Translations under genes and position numbers: made by a program
NCBI RefSeq assembly: GCF_002257665.1
Contig: NZ_MQWB01000001.1
Location: forward strand, 3,731,119 to 3,795,118
Direction: 5' to 3'
DNA from: Rubricoccus marinus
GTDB lineage: Bacteria; Bacteroidota; Rhodothermia; Rhodothermales; Rubricoccaceae
DNA length: 64,000 bases
In this document: positions 41,314 through 50,600 of the stretch, in pieces
How the letters are laid out: each line of letters begins with the position of its first letter
How positions within the stretch are numbered: the stretch's first letter is position 1
Notes under the pieces: model-generated
What the model was told of the DNA's origin: nothing
The model's database searches: none
Seen by the model: only the letters and a program-made list of their open reading frames with translations

Positions 41314-41619
41314 ATGCCCACCCGCGATCATCAGTACTGGGTCTACATCCTCGCGAGCCAGTCGCGCCGGCTCTACACCGGCGTCACAAACGATCTCGCG
41401 CGGCGTGTCGAGGAGCATCGCGCTGGCGTCGGCTCCGCCTTTACGAGGCGGTACAAGATCCACCGCCTCGTCCATTTCGAGGAGCACCGCAACGTCCGCG
41501 ATGCGATCCAGCGCGAGAGGGAGATCAAAGCATGGCGGCGGGAAAAGAAAACCCGCCTGATCGAGTCTCACAGCGCGGGATGGCTAGACCTCGCGCCCTC
41601 CTCGCCAGCGGCCCGGTAG
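41314..41619 (+). CDS. GIY-YIG nuclease superfamily protein (UPF0213/YhbQ-like)
   Basis: 101 aa. The fold is a single GIY-YIG domain: YWVYILASQSRRLYTGVTNDLARRVEEHRAG (the GIY...YIG elements read VYI...YTG), catalytic Arg in LARRVEEHR, FTRRYKIHRLVHFEEHRNVRDAIQREREIKAW with the conserved Glu in REREIK, and RREKKTRLI. Such small proteins are widespread and of unsettled function; DNA repair or RNA roles have been suggested. It sits between a CATCCCGAG-family element and a motif palindrome right after its stop (41620-41635). Confidence 0.9.
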   Translation: MPTRDHQYWVYILASQSRRLYTGVTNDLARRVEEHRAGVGSAFTRRYKIHRLVHFEEHRNVRDAIQREREIKAWRREKKTRLIESHSAGWLDLAPSSPAAR

Positions 41620-41635
41620 CCTCTGGCGCCAGAGG
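41620..41635 (+). terminator. Motif palindrome directly after a stop codon
   Basis: CCTCTGGCGCCAGAGG begins at the first base after the GIY-YIG stop at 41619. Confidence 0.45.
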
Positions 41636-41692
41636 TCAACTCTACCCCGCTTCTGGCGCGCCCGGCCCCCGCCAGAGGCGGTAGACTTCGGC

Positions 41693-44617
41693 ATGGAGAC
41701 CGAACGCCTCGACGACTTCGCCGCCGCCCTTCGCCCACGGATCAAGGGCGACCTCCGTTTAGACGCGCTTTCGAAAGCGCTCTACGCGACCGACGCCAGC
41801 CTCTACCGCGAGATGCCCATCGGCGCGCTTATCCCGCGCCACACGGACGACGTGCAGGCCGCGCTGGAAGAGGCCGCGCGCTTCGGCATCCCGGTCCTGC
41901 CGCGAGGCTCGGGCTCCAGCCTCGCCGGCTCCGCCGTCGGCGCCGCGCTCGTCATCGACACGACGAAGCACCTCAACCGGATCACCGCGCTCGACCCCGA
42001 GGCAAAGACCGCGACGGTTCAGCCCGGCGTCGTGCTCGACAACCTGAACCGAGCCTCTGGCGCCCACGGGCTGCGGTTCGGGCCGGACCCCGCGAGTTCC
42101 AACCGCGCCACGCTCGGCGGGATGGTCGGCACGAATGCGACCGGCACGCACTCCATCCAGTACGGCAGCACGGTCGACTGGGTCGAGTCCGCCGACGTGC
42201 TTCTGGCGGACGGATCGCTCGTCACGTTCCGCGCGCTCTCGCCCGAGGCCTGGGACCATGCCTCTGGCGCCAGAGGCTTAGAAGGCGAGATCTACCGCCG
42301 CGTCGGCGCGCTTCTGGGCGTCCACGAGCAGGCCATCCGACACGACACGCCGCGCCACTGGCGCCGCGCGGGCGGCTACCGGTTGGAGCGGCTGATGGAG
42401 GCGCCCGAGGTCGCCAGAGGCCCCGGACGGCCGTGGGACGGCACGCGCAACCTCGCGCAGCTGCTCTGCGGCGCTGAGGGCACGCTGGGCTTCACGACCT
42501 CGATCACGGTCGGCCTGACCGAGAAGCCCGCGCACAGCGGCCTCGCAGTCGTCCACTTCCCGTCGCGCCACGCCGCGCTGGAAGCCGTCGAGGGCATCAT
42601 GGAAACAGGCCCGGCGAGCGTCGAACTCTTCGACCGCGTGGCGCTGCGCCGCGCGCAGGACGTGACGGAGTACGCGCCCAAGCTCCACTTCGTGCAGCGC
42701 AACTCGGACGGCAGCCTGCCCGGCGCGCTTCTCTTCGTGGAGTACGACGGCGAGTCGCCTCTGGCGGTGGACGACGGGATGCAGCGGCTCGGCAAGCACC
42801 TCGGCCCGGGCGCCGTCATCACGCACGCGCTCGAAGACGCGCAGATCGAAGACGTGTGGGCCGTCCGCAAGGTGGGGCTCGGCCTCGCGATGAGCGCGCG
42901 ATTGCCGGTCCAGGCCGCCGCCATCATCGAAGACGCCGCGGTCCCGGTCGAGCACCTCTCGGCGTACATCCGCGAGCTGGAGGCCGCGATGGAAGCCGAC
43001 AACGTGGAGGCCGTCATGTACGCCCACGCGAGCGCGGGCTGCCTGCACGTCCGCCCCTTTCTCGACCTCCGCCAGAGGCCGCAGGTGGAGGCCATGGACC
43101 GCATCGCGCGCGCCTCGGCCGACCTAGCGCGCAAGTACGGCGGGACCATCGCGAGCGAGCACGGCGACGGACGCGCCAGAGGCGCCCTCGCGGAGTACTT
43201 CTACTCGCCCGGCCTCTACGCCGCCTACGCCGCCACCAAGCGCGCCTTCGACGCCAGAGGCCTGCTCAACCCGCACAAGATCGTCGACGCCAAGCCCCTC
43301 ACCGACGACCTCCGCATCGGCCCCGACTACAGTCCGCGGCCTCTGGCGATACCCATCGCGTTCCCCGACGCCGAGGGACGCGACATCGGATTCGTGGAAG
43401 CGGTAGAAGCCTGTAACGGCTCCGCGGTTTGCCGCAAGACCGACGTGGGCACGATGTGCCCGAGCTTTATGGCCACCCGCGAGGAACGCGACTCCACGCG
43501 AGGCCGCGCGAACACGCTCCGCGAGGCGCTGACCGGCGGGTTCTCTGGCCTCAACGCGCCCGAAGTGGAGCAGGCGATGGACCTGTGCCTCTCGTGCAAG
43601 GCCTGCAAAAGCGAGTGCCCGGCGGGCGTGGACATGAGCCGCCTCAAAACGGCGTGGCTCAACGAGCGGTGGAAAACCGAGACGCCGCCCGCACGCACGC
43701 GACTCTTGGCGATGCTCCCCGAGATGGCGCGCAAGACCGCCGGGCCTCTGGCGCCGATCGCGAACGCCGCCGCCGCGAGTTGGCCTGCGCGCAAGACGCG
43801 CGGCGCCCTCGGCCTCGACCCCGAGCGCGACCTGCCACCGTTTACCTCCCGGCCGTTCAAGACGAGCGAAGCCAACGACCCCAACCCGACCGTTCTCCTC
43901 TACGCCGACACCTTCGCGCGCACGATGGAGCCGGAGATCGCGCGCGCTGCCGTCCGCGTGCTCCGCGCCGCTGGCGAGCGCGTCGGCGTGGCGCCCGACA
44001 TCTGCTGCGGACGCACCTACCTGTCGGAAGGCTACCTGAGCAAAGCCGAAGCCCAGGCCCACAAACTGGCCGATGCCCTCGCGCCAGAGGCCGAAAAGGG
44101 CGTGTTGATCGTCGGGCTGGAGCCCTCGTGCCTGCTCACCCTTCGCGACGAACTGCCCGCGCTGCTTCTCGGCGACCCGCGTGCTCTCCTTATCGCGAAG
44201 CAGTCGATGCTGTTCGAGGAATGGGCTGAGTCGCGCGCCGAAACCCTCGCGGGCCTGACGTGGGAGCACGCTAGCGGAGACGGTGCTCCCGCCCAGGCGC
44301 TCGTCCACGGCCACTGCCACCAGAAGGCCCTCTCCGGCATGGACGCGCCTCTGGCGACCCTCCGCGCCGCAGGCTTCGACGCCAGAGGCTCGGGCGCGGG
44401 CTGCTGCGGTCTGGCGGGCGGCTTCGGCTACGAGAAGGACCACGCCGAGGTCAGCCGCGCGGTCGCCGAGGACCGGCTGGCGCCCGCGGTCCGCGCGGCC
44501 TCTGGCGAGACCGTCATCGTGGCGGCGGGCACGAGCTGCCGCCACCAGATCGAGCACGTGACGGGCCGCACGGCGGTGCACCCGGCGCAGGCGCTCGCTT
44601 CGGCACTCAAGCGGTAG
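41693..44617 (+). CDS. FAD/Fe-S D-lactate dehydrogenase-type oxidoreductase (Dld-II/YdiJ-like)
   Basis: 974 aa, three modules. FAD_binding_4 ~30-215 (VLPRGSGSSLAGSAVG, GRFGPDP-like GLRFGPDPASSNRATLGGMVGTNATG). FAD-oxidase C domain ~265-545 (HASAGCLHVRPFLDL, ASEHGDGRARG, PHKIVD). Then a 4Fe-4S region with CNGSAVCRK...GTMCP and CLSCKACKSECPAGVDM, and two cysteine-rich CCG domains (DICCGRTYLSEG, GSGAGCCGLAGGFGYEK). Such fusions oxidise D-lactate or another D-2-hydroxyacid and pass electrons through Fe-S clusters to the quinone pool. It stands alone, so the substrate is inferred from family only. At least eight motif copies are embedded in it. Confidence 0.92.
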   Translation: METERLDDFAAALRPRIKGDLRLDALSKALYATDASLYREMPIGALIPRHTDDVQAALEEAARFGIPVLPRGSGSSLAGSAVGAALVIDTTKHLNRITALDPEAKTATVQPGVVLDNLNRASGAHGLRFGPDPASSNRATLGGMVGTNATGTHSIQYGSTVDWVESADVLLADGSLVTFRALSPEAWDHASGARGLEGEIYRRVGALLGVHEQAIRHDTPRHWRRAGGYRLERLMEAPEVARGPGRPWDGTRNLAQLLCGAEGTLGFTTSITVGLTEKPAHSGLAVVHFPSRHAALEAVEGIMETGPASVELFDRVALRRAQDVTEYAPKLHFVQRNSDGSLPGALLFVEYDGESPLAVDDGMQRLGKHLGPGAVITHALEDAQIEDVWAVRKVGLGLAMSARLPVQAAAIIEDAAVPVEHLSAYIRELEAAMEADNVEAVMYAHASAGCLHVRPFLDLRQRPQVEAMDRIARASADLARKYGGTIASEHGDGRARGALAEYFYSPGLYAAYAATKRAFDARGLLNPHKIVDAKPLTDDLRIGPDYSPRPLAIPIAFPDAEGRDIGFVEAVEACNGSAVCRKTDVGTMCPSFMATREERDSTRGRANTLREALTGGFSGLNAPEVEQAMDLCLSCKACKSECPAGVDMSRLKTAWLNERWKTETPPARTRLLAMLPEMARKTAGPLAPIANAAAASWPARKTRGALGLDPERDLPPFTSRPFKTSEANDPNPTVLLYADTFARTMEPEIARAAVRVLRAAGERVGVAPDICCGRTYLSEGYLSKAEAQAHKLADALAPEAEKGVLIVGLEPSCLLTLRDELPALLLGDPRALLIAKQSMLFEEWAESRAETLAGLTWEHASGDGAPAQALVHGHCHQKALSGMDAPLATLRAAGFDARGSGAGCCGLAGGFGYEKDHAEVSRAVAEDRLAPAVRAASGETVIVAAGTSCRHQIEHVTGRTAVHPAQALASALKR

Positions 44618-44696
44618 GACCCCTGGCGCCAGAGGCGCGGCTCAGACCCGCCGGGTGACGTGCGAAAGCAGCGGACGCACAAGGTGAACACCGCTT

Positions 44697-44738
44697 GTTG
44701 ACAGTGTCAACATCCGTCCATATGTTGACGATGTCAAC
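44697..44738 (+). promoter_or_regulatory. Promoter bracketed by two GTTGACA-N-TGTCAAC operators
   Basis: Site 1, GTTGACAGTGTCAAC (44697-44711), is a perfect 15-bp palindrome whose left arm contains a consensus -35 hexamer TTGACA (44698-44703). Exactly 17 bp later is TATGTT (44721-44726), a fair -10, overlapping site 2, GTTGACGATGTCAAC (44724-44738). Centres are 27 bp apart; the ATG is at 44753. Two dimers bound here would cover both promoter elements, so repression is expected. The regulator is not identifiable; nothing adjacent encodes a DNA-binding protein. Confidence 0.65.
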
Positions 44739-44752
44739 AAACCGCTTTCGCC

Positions 44753-45508
44753 ATGACACTCAGCTTTGGGCGCTACTTGCGCGCTGTCGCCTTCGTCACT
44801 CTTCTCGGGCTCGCCGTCCTCGCCGCGCTCCACCTTCTCGGGATTCCCCGTGGTGATTTGCTCGACTGGGGCGTCGGGCTCGTGAGCGTCTGGTGGCTCC
44901 TCCTCGTCACGACCGTTCCCTGGAACGTGCGGTTCGATGCTCAGGCAGCGATCCGTGACGCGGAGGAAAGCCAGTCGCTCGGGATCGCAGTCGACGCCTC
45001 GCGGCTCTCCGACGTGCGCCGCCTCTCTCGGCTCTCGCTCGCCGTAGCGCTGGTCTTACACGTCTCGTCCGCGGCCGCTCTGTACGCCGTCGCCGCTGCT
45101 GGATGGAGCGCGGTCGGGTACCCCGCCTCCGCGGTCGCGGTCGCGCTGACGTTTGTCCGGCCCGGTGCTCGCGCGTACGCGTACCTCGCGGAACGGCTGT
45201 ACACGTTCCGCAAGGAAGTGCACCACCCGCGCGAGGACGTTGTCGAATTGCGCCAGAGGCTCGTGTCGCTGGAGTCCATGCTGGACCTCACGGAGGAGTC
45301 GTGGGCGTCCACGCTCGTCGACCGTCTGCGCGACGTAACAGTCAAGCACAACCGGCTCTCCGAGCGGGTCGGCGTTCTGAGCACGACCAACGCGGACGAG
45401 CATTCGCGTCTGGAGAAGGAGTACCGATCGGCTCTCGCGACGGTTACCGAAGACCGGCAGTTCGTGGAGCACCTGCGCGAGATCGTCCGCTTCGTGCGGC
45501 GCGCGTAG
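44753..45508 (+). CDS. Membrane protein with C-terminal coiled coil, hypothetical
   Basis: 251 aa. Four membrane segments: RAVAFVTLLGLAVLAALHLLG, VGLVSVWWLLLVTTV, LSLAVALVLHVSSAAALYAV and GYPASAVAVALTFV. The C-terminal ~110 residues are charged and heptad-like (VVELRQRLVSLESMLDLTEES, VKHNRLSERVGVLSTTNADEHSRLEKEY), i.e. a coiled coil facing the cytosol. No family recognised. Less motif-laden than neighbours (one copy, near 45251). It is under the double-operator promoter described at 44697, so its expression is probably tightly controlled. Confidence 0.7.
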   Translation: MTLSFGRYLRAVAFVTLLGLAVLAALHLLGIPRGDLLDWGVGLVSVWWLLLVTTVPWNVRFDAQAAIRDAEESQSLGIAVDASRLSDVRRLSRLSLAVALVLHVSSAAALYAVAAAGWSAVGYPASAVAVALTFVRPGARAYAYLAERLYTFRKEVHHPREDVVELRQRLVSLESMLDLTEESWASTLVDRLRDVTVKHNRLSERVGVLSTTNADEHSRLEKEYRSALATVTEDRQFVEHLREIVRFVRRA

Positions 45509-45541
45509 GCTCCTGACGTGGGCGTTCCAAGCGCTAGAGGC

Positions 45542-46066
45542 TCAGCGGCCGAGAAAGACGGCGATGCCGCCACGGAGCCCGCCCTGATGCTCAATAAAGT
45601 CGTTGAACCCGTGGAGGTAATACGCCTCGCCCGTTAGCCCCACGTTGGGACCCAGGCGGAGCATCGCACCAGCGGCCGCCTCGGCAGTGTACCCGGTCGA
45701 CGTTTCAGATCCGTCTGAGCGCGCGTGGAAGGCGCCCGCCGCCGCCGACACGAACGGCTGAACCGACGCCTCTGGCGAGGCGAAGTAGTAGCTCACGAAC
45801 GGCTCCGCAGTGAGCTGGGTCAGGGACGCCCGTGGCGCCTGGCTCCCGAACGTCGCACGGGTCGCGCTGACGCGAGCGCCTACCGCCACTCCATCAGCGA
45901 GGAAGACGCCGACCCGAGGGCTGACCCCGTAGGACGTGAAGTACTCCGAGACCGTGAGGCTGGCGCTGCCCCCGATGAGGAGGTTGCCCTTGCTCGTAAG
46001 CGCCGTCGCGTCTTGCGCGCCAGAGGCCAGCGGGAGGAGGAGAGCGGCGAGAAGGACGAAACGCAT
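45542..46066 (-). CDS. Small outer-membrane beta-barrel protein
   Basis: 174 aa. Signal peptide (MRFVLLAALLLPLASGAQ), then repeated amphipathic strands (NLLIGGSASLTVSEYF, VSPRVGVFLADGVAVGARVSAT, LTAEPFVSYYFASPEASVQPFVSAAAGAFHARSD, YTAEAAAGAMLRLGPNVGLTGEAYYLHGFND) ending GGIAVFLGR. About eight strands fit an OmpW/OmpX-sized barrel. A perfect TAGGTTTG box lies 23 nt before the ATG. Function unknown. Confidence 0.75.
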   Translation of the reverse strand: MRFVLLAALLLPLASGAQDATALTSKGNLLIGGSASLTVSEYFTSYGVSPRVGVFLADGVAVGARVSATRATFGSQAPRASLTQLTAEPFVSYYFASPEASVQPFVSAAAGAFHARSDGSETSTGYTAEAAAGAMLRLGPNVGLTGEAYYLHGFNDFIEHQGGLRGGIAVFLGR

Positions 46067-46089
46067 CGAATAGGTGTGGAAGTTGATGC

Positions 46090-46097
46090 CAAACCTA
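46090..46097 (-). promoter_or_regulatory. -7 box TAGGTTTG
   Basis: TAGGTTTG on the minus strand exactly matches the Bacteroidota TAnnTTTG element, 23 nt before the ATG at 46066. Confidence 0.5.
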
Positions 46098-46138
46098 GTC
46101 CTCTATCCGGCGGGCGCCAGAGGCCAACGGCCGTGCCC

Positions 46139-46744
46139 CTACGGTGCCATCCACACGATCCGCTCCAAGATGGACTGAGCGAGCACGTCGCGGCCTGGCA
46201 GCTCGCCTCTGGCGGTCTCGGCGCCGTGCGCGAAGACGTAGCGGACGGGCCCGCCCTCGCGCGGCGTGCAGAGCGCGCGCCCGGCGAGGTCTGCGGTCCC
46301 GGGCACGCACGCCATGCGCCGGCCGCCCACGTCTGCAAACCGCGCCCCGGCTCGGGCGCCCTCGGGCCCGGCCACCCACTCGCTCGAGGCGTCGATGCGG
46401 CGGATCCTCTGGCGCGAGCGGTCCGGGAAGACCTCCAGGATCATGTGCCCGTCGGAGAACGCGTACAGGATCGGGATGGTGTCGCCCGGCAGGTCCAGGC
46501 GCCCCGTCTCGATCTCGAACCCCTCGGGGAGCGCCTCGCGCAGGGCCTCTGGCGAGAACTCCGTATCTGCCGTGATCGTCCCCGCCCCGCGTTCGCTGAT
46601 GGTCAGCAGAGGCTCCTCGCCAGAGGCCGCGGGGGCCTCCGTACCGCACCCCGCCAGGAGCAGAAGCGCCACCAGCGCGGCGCTACGCGAAGTCGTCCGC
46701 GTCCTCCGGGTGGGTGGGGCGCACGAGCGCCAGAAGCGAGCCAT
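46139..46744 (-). CDS. Lipoprotein, DUF1131-like
   Basis: About 201 aa from the ATG at 46744; longer in-frame starts lie deeper inside groES. The signal region ends VALLLLAGC (lipobox). The mature protein starts LLTISERGAGTITADTEFSPEALREALPEGFEIETG and continues with ILYAFSDGHMILEVFPD, RRIDASSEWVAGPEGARAGARFADVG and two Cys (MACVPGT, ALCTPREG), matching my memory of DUF1131, a family with E. coli RpoE-regulated lipoprotein YfeY as a member. The first 62 bp overlap the 3' end of the groES-like gene in another frame; the n-region is therefore unusually long (~25 aa) and basic. Start is uncertain. Confidence 0.65.
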   Translation of the reverse strand: MARFWRSCAPPTRRTRTTSRSAALVALLLLAGCGTEAPAASGEEPLLTISERGAGTITADTEFSPEALREALPEGFEIETGRLDLPGDTIPILYAFSDGHMILEVFPDRSRQRIRRIDASSEWVAGPEGARAGARFADVGGRRMACVPGTADLAGRALCTPREGGPVRYVFAHGAETARGELPGRDVLAQSILERIVWMAP

Positions 46745-47066
46745 GAGGCAGGATGAGAAACGTCTCCCCATCGTACTCGATCTCAATGGCGTCGTTGCGG
46801 AGGAAGAGGGCATAGTCCCCCGCGAACGCCTGAAGCGGGAGGTAGCGTACGGCGTCGCGCGCGGGCGCCCACGGCTCCGCGTCGGAGTACTCCGGGTTCG
46901 CCGTGAGGTGGCCCGGCCCCACCTTGACGATGCGGCCCCCTTCGACTGCGTCTTTCGCCCGGACGCTGGCGGGCAAGATCAACCCCGCCTCGGTCCGCGC
47001 CTCGCCCCGCTCGGGGCGGATCAGGACCCGATCTCCAACGACGTGAAAGGACTCGAACGACGGCAC
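46683..47066 (-). CDS. Stand-alone GroES-family co-chaperonin-like protein
   Basis: 127 aa, longer than classical GroES (~95). FHVVGDRVLIRPERGEARTEAGLILPASVRAKDAVEGGRIVKVGPGH is the GroES barrel and mobile-loop region; the insert NPEYSDAEPWAPARDAVRYLPLQAFAGDYALFLRNDAIEIEYDGETFLILPHGSLLALVR matches the longer Bacteroidota paralog that occurs apart from groEL. No groEL is adjacent. It may be a second co-chaperonin or have a separate role. A TAGCTTAC box lies 19 nt before the ATG, and the lipoprotein gene overlaps its end. Confidence 0.85.
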   Translation of the reverse strand: MPSFESFHVVGDRVLIRPERGEARTEAGLILPASVRAKDAVEGGRIVKVGPGHLTANPEYSDAEPWAPARDAVRYLPLQAFAGDYALFLRNDAIEIEYDGETFLILPHGSLLALVRPTHPEDADDFA

Positions 47067-47600
47067 GGCTCAGAGGGGAGAGACGGTAAGCTAGGGGCGC
47101 CAGAGGCCTGGCGTAAACCGATGGTTCTGCATAACGGTCATCTGTTTTGAGCGTCCGTTATGGGGTCGTGAAGCCAAATGGCCCTGTGTCTAACCCTGCA
47201 TCGTAGGATATGGAGGGGTTGTCAACACTGTGGCGCAGGTGTTCGCAACCTTGCATAACGGACCCGGCTACGGGTTCCCTAGCCCGCTTTTGGGGCCTCT
47301 GGCGAGACGCGCGAATGTGGATAGTTACACCGGCGAAACATGCCCACGGTGTGGACAAGCCGTGGACACCTCAGCGTTGTCCCGGTTTACTTCACGTCGT
47401 ACTGTAAGTGTCCCTCGCAAGCGGCCCACGATGTGGCCCGGATGGCGGCACACACAGGACACGGTCCTGCACGCGCACCCTCCTGACTTCGACGCCATCT
47501 GCGGGGCGACCGGTACCGAGACGTCGGAACCACGGCGCGCGCGCTGCTGGGATGCCTCCCCGGTCCTTCTGATACCCCCCACCCATCCCCACCTGCGAAT
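47067..47600. other. 534-bp intergenic region upstream of nrdJ
   Basis: No convincing gene on either strand. The left part is comparatively AT-rich and holds three copies of an 8-mer: CATAACGG (47130-47137), its complement CCGTTATG (47155-47162), and CATAACGG again (47254-47261). The right part has DnaA-box-like words TGTGGATAG (47316-47324) and TGTGGACAA (47350-47358; one base from consensus TGTGNATAA) plus GTGGACAC at 47362. A single CCTCTGGCG lies near 47296. No B12-riboswitch core and no clear NrdR box was recognised. Confidence 0.6.
47130..47261. promoter_or_regulatory. CATAACGG repeats, candidate operator
   Basis: CATAACGG and CCGTTATG (47130-47162) form a perfect inverted repeat with a 17-bp gap; a third copy at 47254-47261 is in direct orientation with the first. 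They may serve nrdJ or the oppositely oriented groES gene. The binding protein is unknown. Confidence 0.5.
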
Positions 47601-50600
47601 ATGTCCGCAGACACCGCCAGCGGCCTGACCATCGACCGCGTTTTTTCTACGGAGGGCGAGCACCCCTTTGATTCCGTTGCCTGGGAGCGCCGCACCGCCG
47701 CGATCAAGAACCACACCGGCGAGGCCATCTTCGAGCAGAAGGACGTCGAGTTTCCCGAGGCGTGGAGCCCGCTGGCGGTCAACGTCGTGGCGAGCAAGTA
47801 CTTCTACGGCGACACCGAGGACGGCAACGGCACGCCCGCCGACGGGCAGCGCGAGTACAGCCTCAAGCAGCTCGTCCACCGCGTGACGCGCACCATCACG
47901 GACTGGGGCCACGAGCAGAACTACTTCGCGAGCCAGAAGGACGCCGACACGTTCTACGACGAGCTCACGTGGCTCTGCACCCACCAGGTCGGCGCCTTCA
48001 ACTCGCCGGTCTGGTTCAACGTCGGCCTGCACCACCAGTACGGCGTCGTCGATTCCGGGGGCAAGAAGATCTACGGCTGGGACGAGGAGAAGGGCGAGGT
48101 CGTCGCGGTGGACCCGTACGAGCGGCCACAGGCCTCGGCCTGCTTCATCATCTCCGTGGACGACTCGGTGGACGACATCTGGAAGCTGATGGGCGAGAGC
48201 GCCCGCCTCTTCAAGTTCGGCTCCGGCGTGGGCGCGGACTGGAGCAAGCTCCGCTCCTCGCACGAGAAGCTGAGCGGCGGCGGACAGCCTTCCGGCCCCG
48301 TCTCCTTTATGAAGGTGCAGGACGCGACCGGCGGCACGATCAAGTCCGGCGGCAAGACGCGCCGCGCGGCCATCATGCAGACGCTGAAGTCCTGGCACCC
48401 GGACATTCTGGAGTTCGTCCGCGCCAAGCAGGTGGAGGAGAAAAAGGCCTGGGCCCTTATCGAGCAGGGCTACGACGGCTCCTTCAACGGCGACGCCTAC
48501 GGCTCGGTCGACTTCCAGAACGTGAACCAGAGCGTTCGCCTGGACGACGCGCTGATGCAGGCCGCCGACGCGGGTGAGGTCTACGAGCTGAAGGCGGTGA
48601 CCTCTGGCGAGACCGTGGACACCGTGGATGGCCAGGAACTCCTCATGGCGATCTCCGAGGGCACGCACATCTGCGGCGACCCCGGCGCGCAGTATGAGGA
48701 CACGATCCAGAAGTGGCACACGTGCAAAAACCACGGCCGCATCAACTCCAGCAACCCGTGCTCGGAGTACATGTTCTTGGACGACAGCGCCTGCAACCTC
48801 GCGAGCCTGAACCTCCGCAAGTTCAAGATGGAGGACGGCACGTTCGACGTGGAGCGCTACCGCGCCGCCGCCCGCATCTTTATCACCGCGCAGGAGATCC
48901 TCGTCGATAACGCGGGCTACCCGTCCGCCGACATCGCGAAGAACAGCCACGCGTACCGCCCGCTCGGCCTCGGCTTCGCCAACCTCGGCGCGCTGCTGAT
49001 GAGCATGGGCCTGCCGTACGACAGCGAGGAGGGCCGCGACGTGGCCGCCGCGCTCATGGCGATCGAGCACTCCGAGGCGTACGCCCGGAGCGCGGAGATC
49101 GCGTCCAACCCCGCGATTGGCACCTTCGACGGCTACGCCGAAAACGAGGAGCCCATGCTGGAGGTCATGCGGATGCACCGCGACGCGGTGGGCGACATCG
49201 GCGCGACGTGCCCGCAGTACCTCCGCGACGCCGCGCAGGAGTCCGCCGACCGCATGGTGGCGCTCGGCGAGAAGCACGGCTACCGCAACGCGCAGGCGAC
49301 CGTCCTCGCGCCGACCGGGACGATCGGCTTCATGATGGACTGCGACACGACCGGCGTCGAGCCCGACATCGCACTCGTGAAGTACAAGCTGCTCGCCGGC
49401 AAGGGCGAGGGGCTGATGAAAATCGTCAACCAGACGGTCCCCGAGGCGCTCGCCAAGCTGGGCTACACCCAGGCCGAGGCGCAGGTCATCCTGGACTACA
49501 TCGACGAGAACGACACGATTGAGGGCGCGCCGGGTCTCCGCGACGAGCACCTGCCCGTCTTCGACTGCGCCTTCAAGGCGTTCAACGGCGAGCGTTACAT
49601 CTCGCACATGGGCCACATCCGCATGATGGCGGCCGTTCAGCCCTTCATCTCGGGCGCGATCTCCAAGACGGTCAACCTCCCGGAGACGGCGACGGTGGAG
49701 GACATCGCGGACGCGTACATGCAGAGCTGGAAGCTCGGCCTCAAGGCCGTGGCCATCTACCGCGAGAACTCCAAGCGCTCCCAGCCGCTCTCCACCAAGG
49801 AGGGAGGCAACACGAGCGGCAAGACCGTGGAGGTCGCCGCCACGCCAGAGGCCTCTGGCGACGGCATGAGCGTGGAGCCGGTGATGCAGACGGTCGAGAA
49901 GATCGTCTACCGCCCTCACCGCCAGCGCCTGCCCGACGAGCGCCCGAGCGTGACGCACAAGTTCTCCGTGGCGGGCCACGAGGGCTACCTCCACGTGGGC
50001 CTCTACCCGTCCACGGGTCTGCCCGGCGAGATCTTTATCACGATGGCGAAGCAGGGCTCCACGATCGCGGGCCTGATGGACAGCTTCGCGACCGCGGTCT
50101 CGCTCGCCATGCAGTACGGCGTGCCGCTGGAGGACCTCGTGCAGAAGTTCGGCCACGTCCGCTTCGAGCCGTCCGGGTTTACCAACAACCCGCAGATCCC
50201 CATCGCGAAGTCCATCACGGACTACATCTTCCGCTACCTCTCGCTCAAGTTCTTGCAGGTGCCGGAGGTGGCCGATCCTCTGGCGGAGCCGGAGGAGGCC
50301 GAGGACCCGACGGACGCGGTCGCGCAAGAGGCCGCGCAGCACGGCTCGGCGGAGGACCAGTCTCAGGCGGACCTCTTCGCCATCTCGGAGGCGGCCCTCG
50401 CCCCGGAGACCTCGCCGCACGTCGGCGGGACTGTGGAGGGCGTGCTGGCCTCTGGCGGCGACGCCGCGCAGCCGAGCGGGCAACTGGGCGCCTTCCAGCA
50501 CCAGGAGGACAGCCCGGCATGCTCCAACTGCGGGTCCATCACGGTCCGGGCGGGTAGCTGCTACAACTGCCCGAACTGCGGGTCAACGTCCGGCTGCGGC

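Noticed and set aside
47067-47600. Cobalamin riboswitch upstream of the B12-dependent enzyme
   Set aside because: I could not find the conserved B12-box core or its flanking stems by eye; a covariance search would be decisive.
47325-50501. 1058-codon open frame antisense to nrdJ
   Set aside because: High-GC coding DNA leaves the opposite frame open; the product is a low-complexity Arg/Val/His-rich sequence with no domain, while the sense frame is a textbook ribonucleotide reductase.
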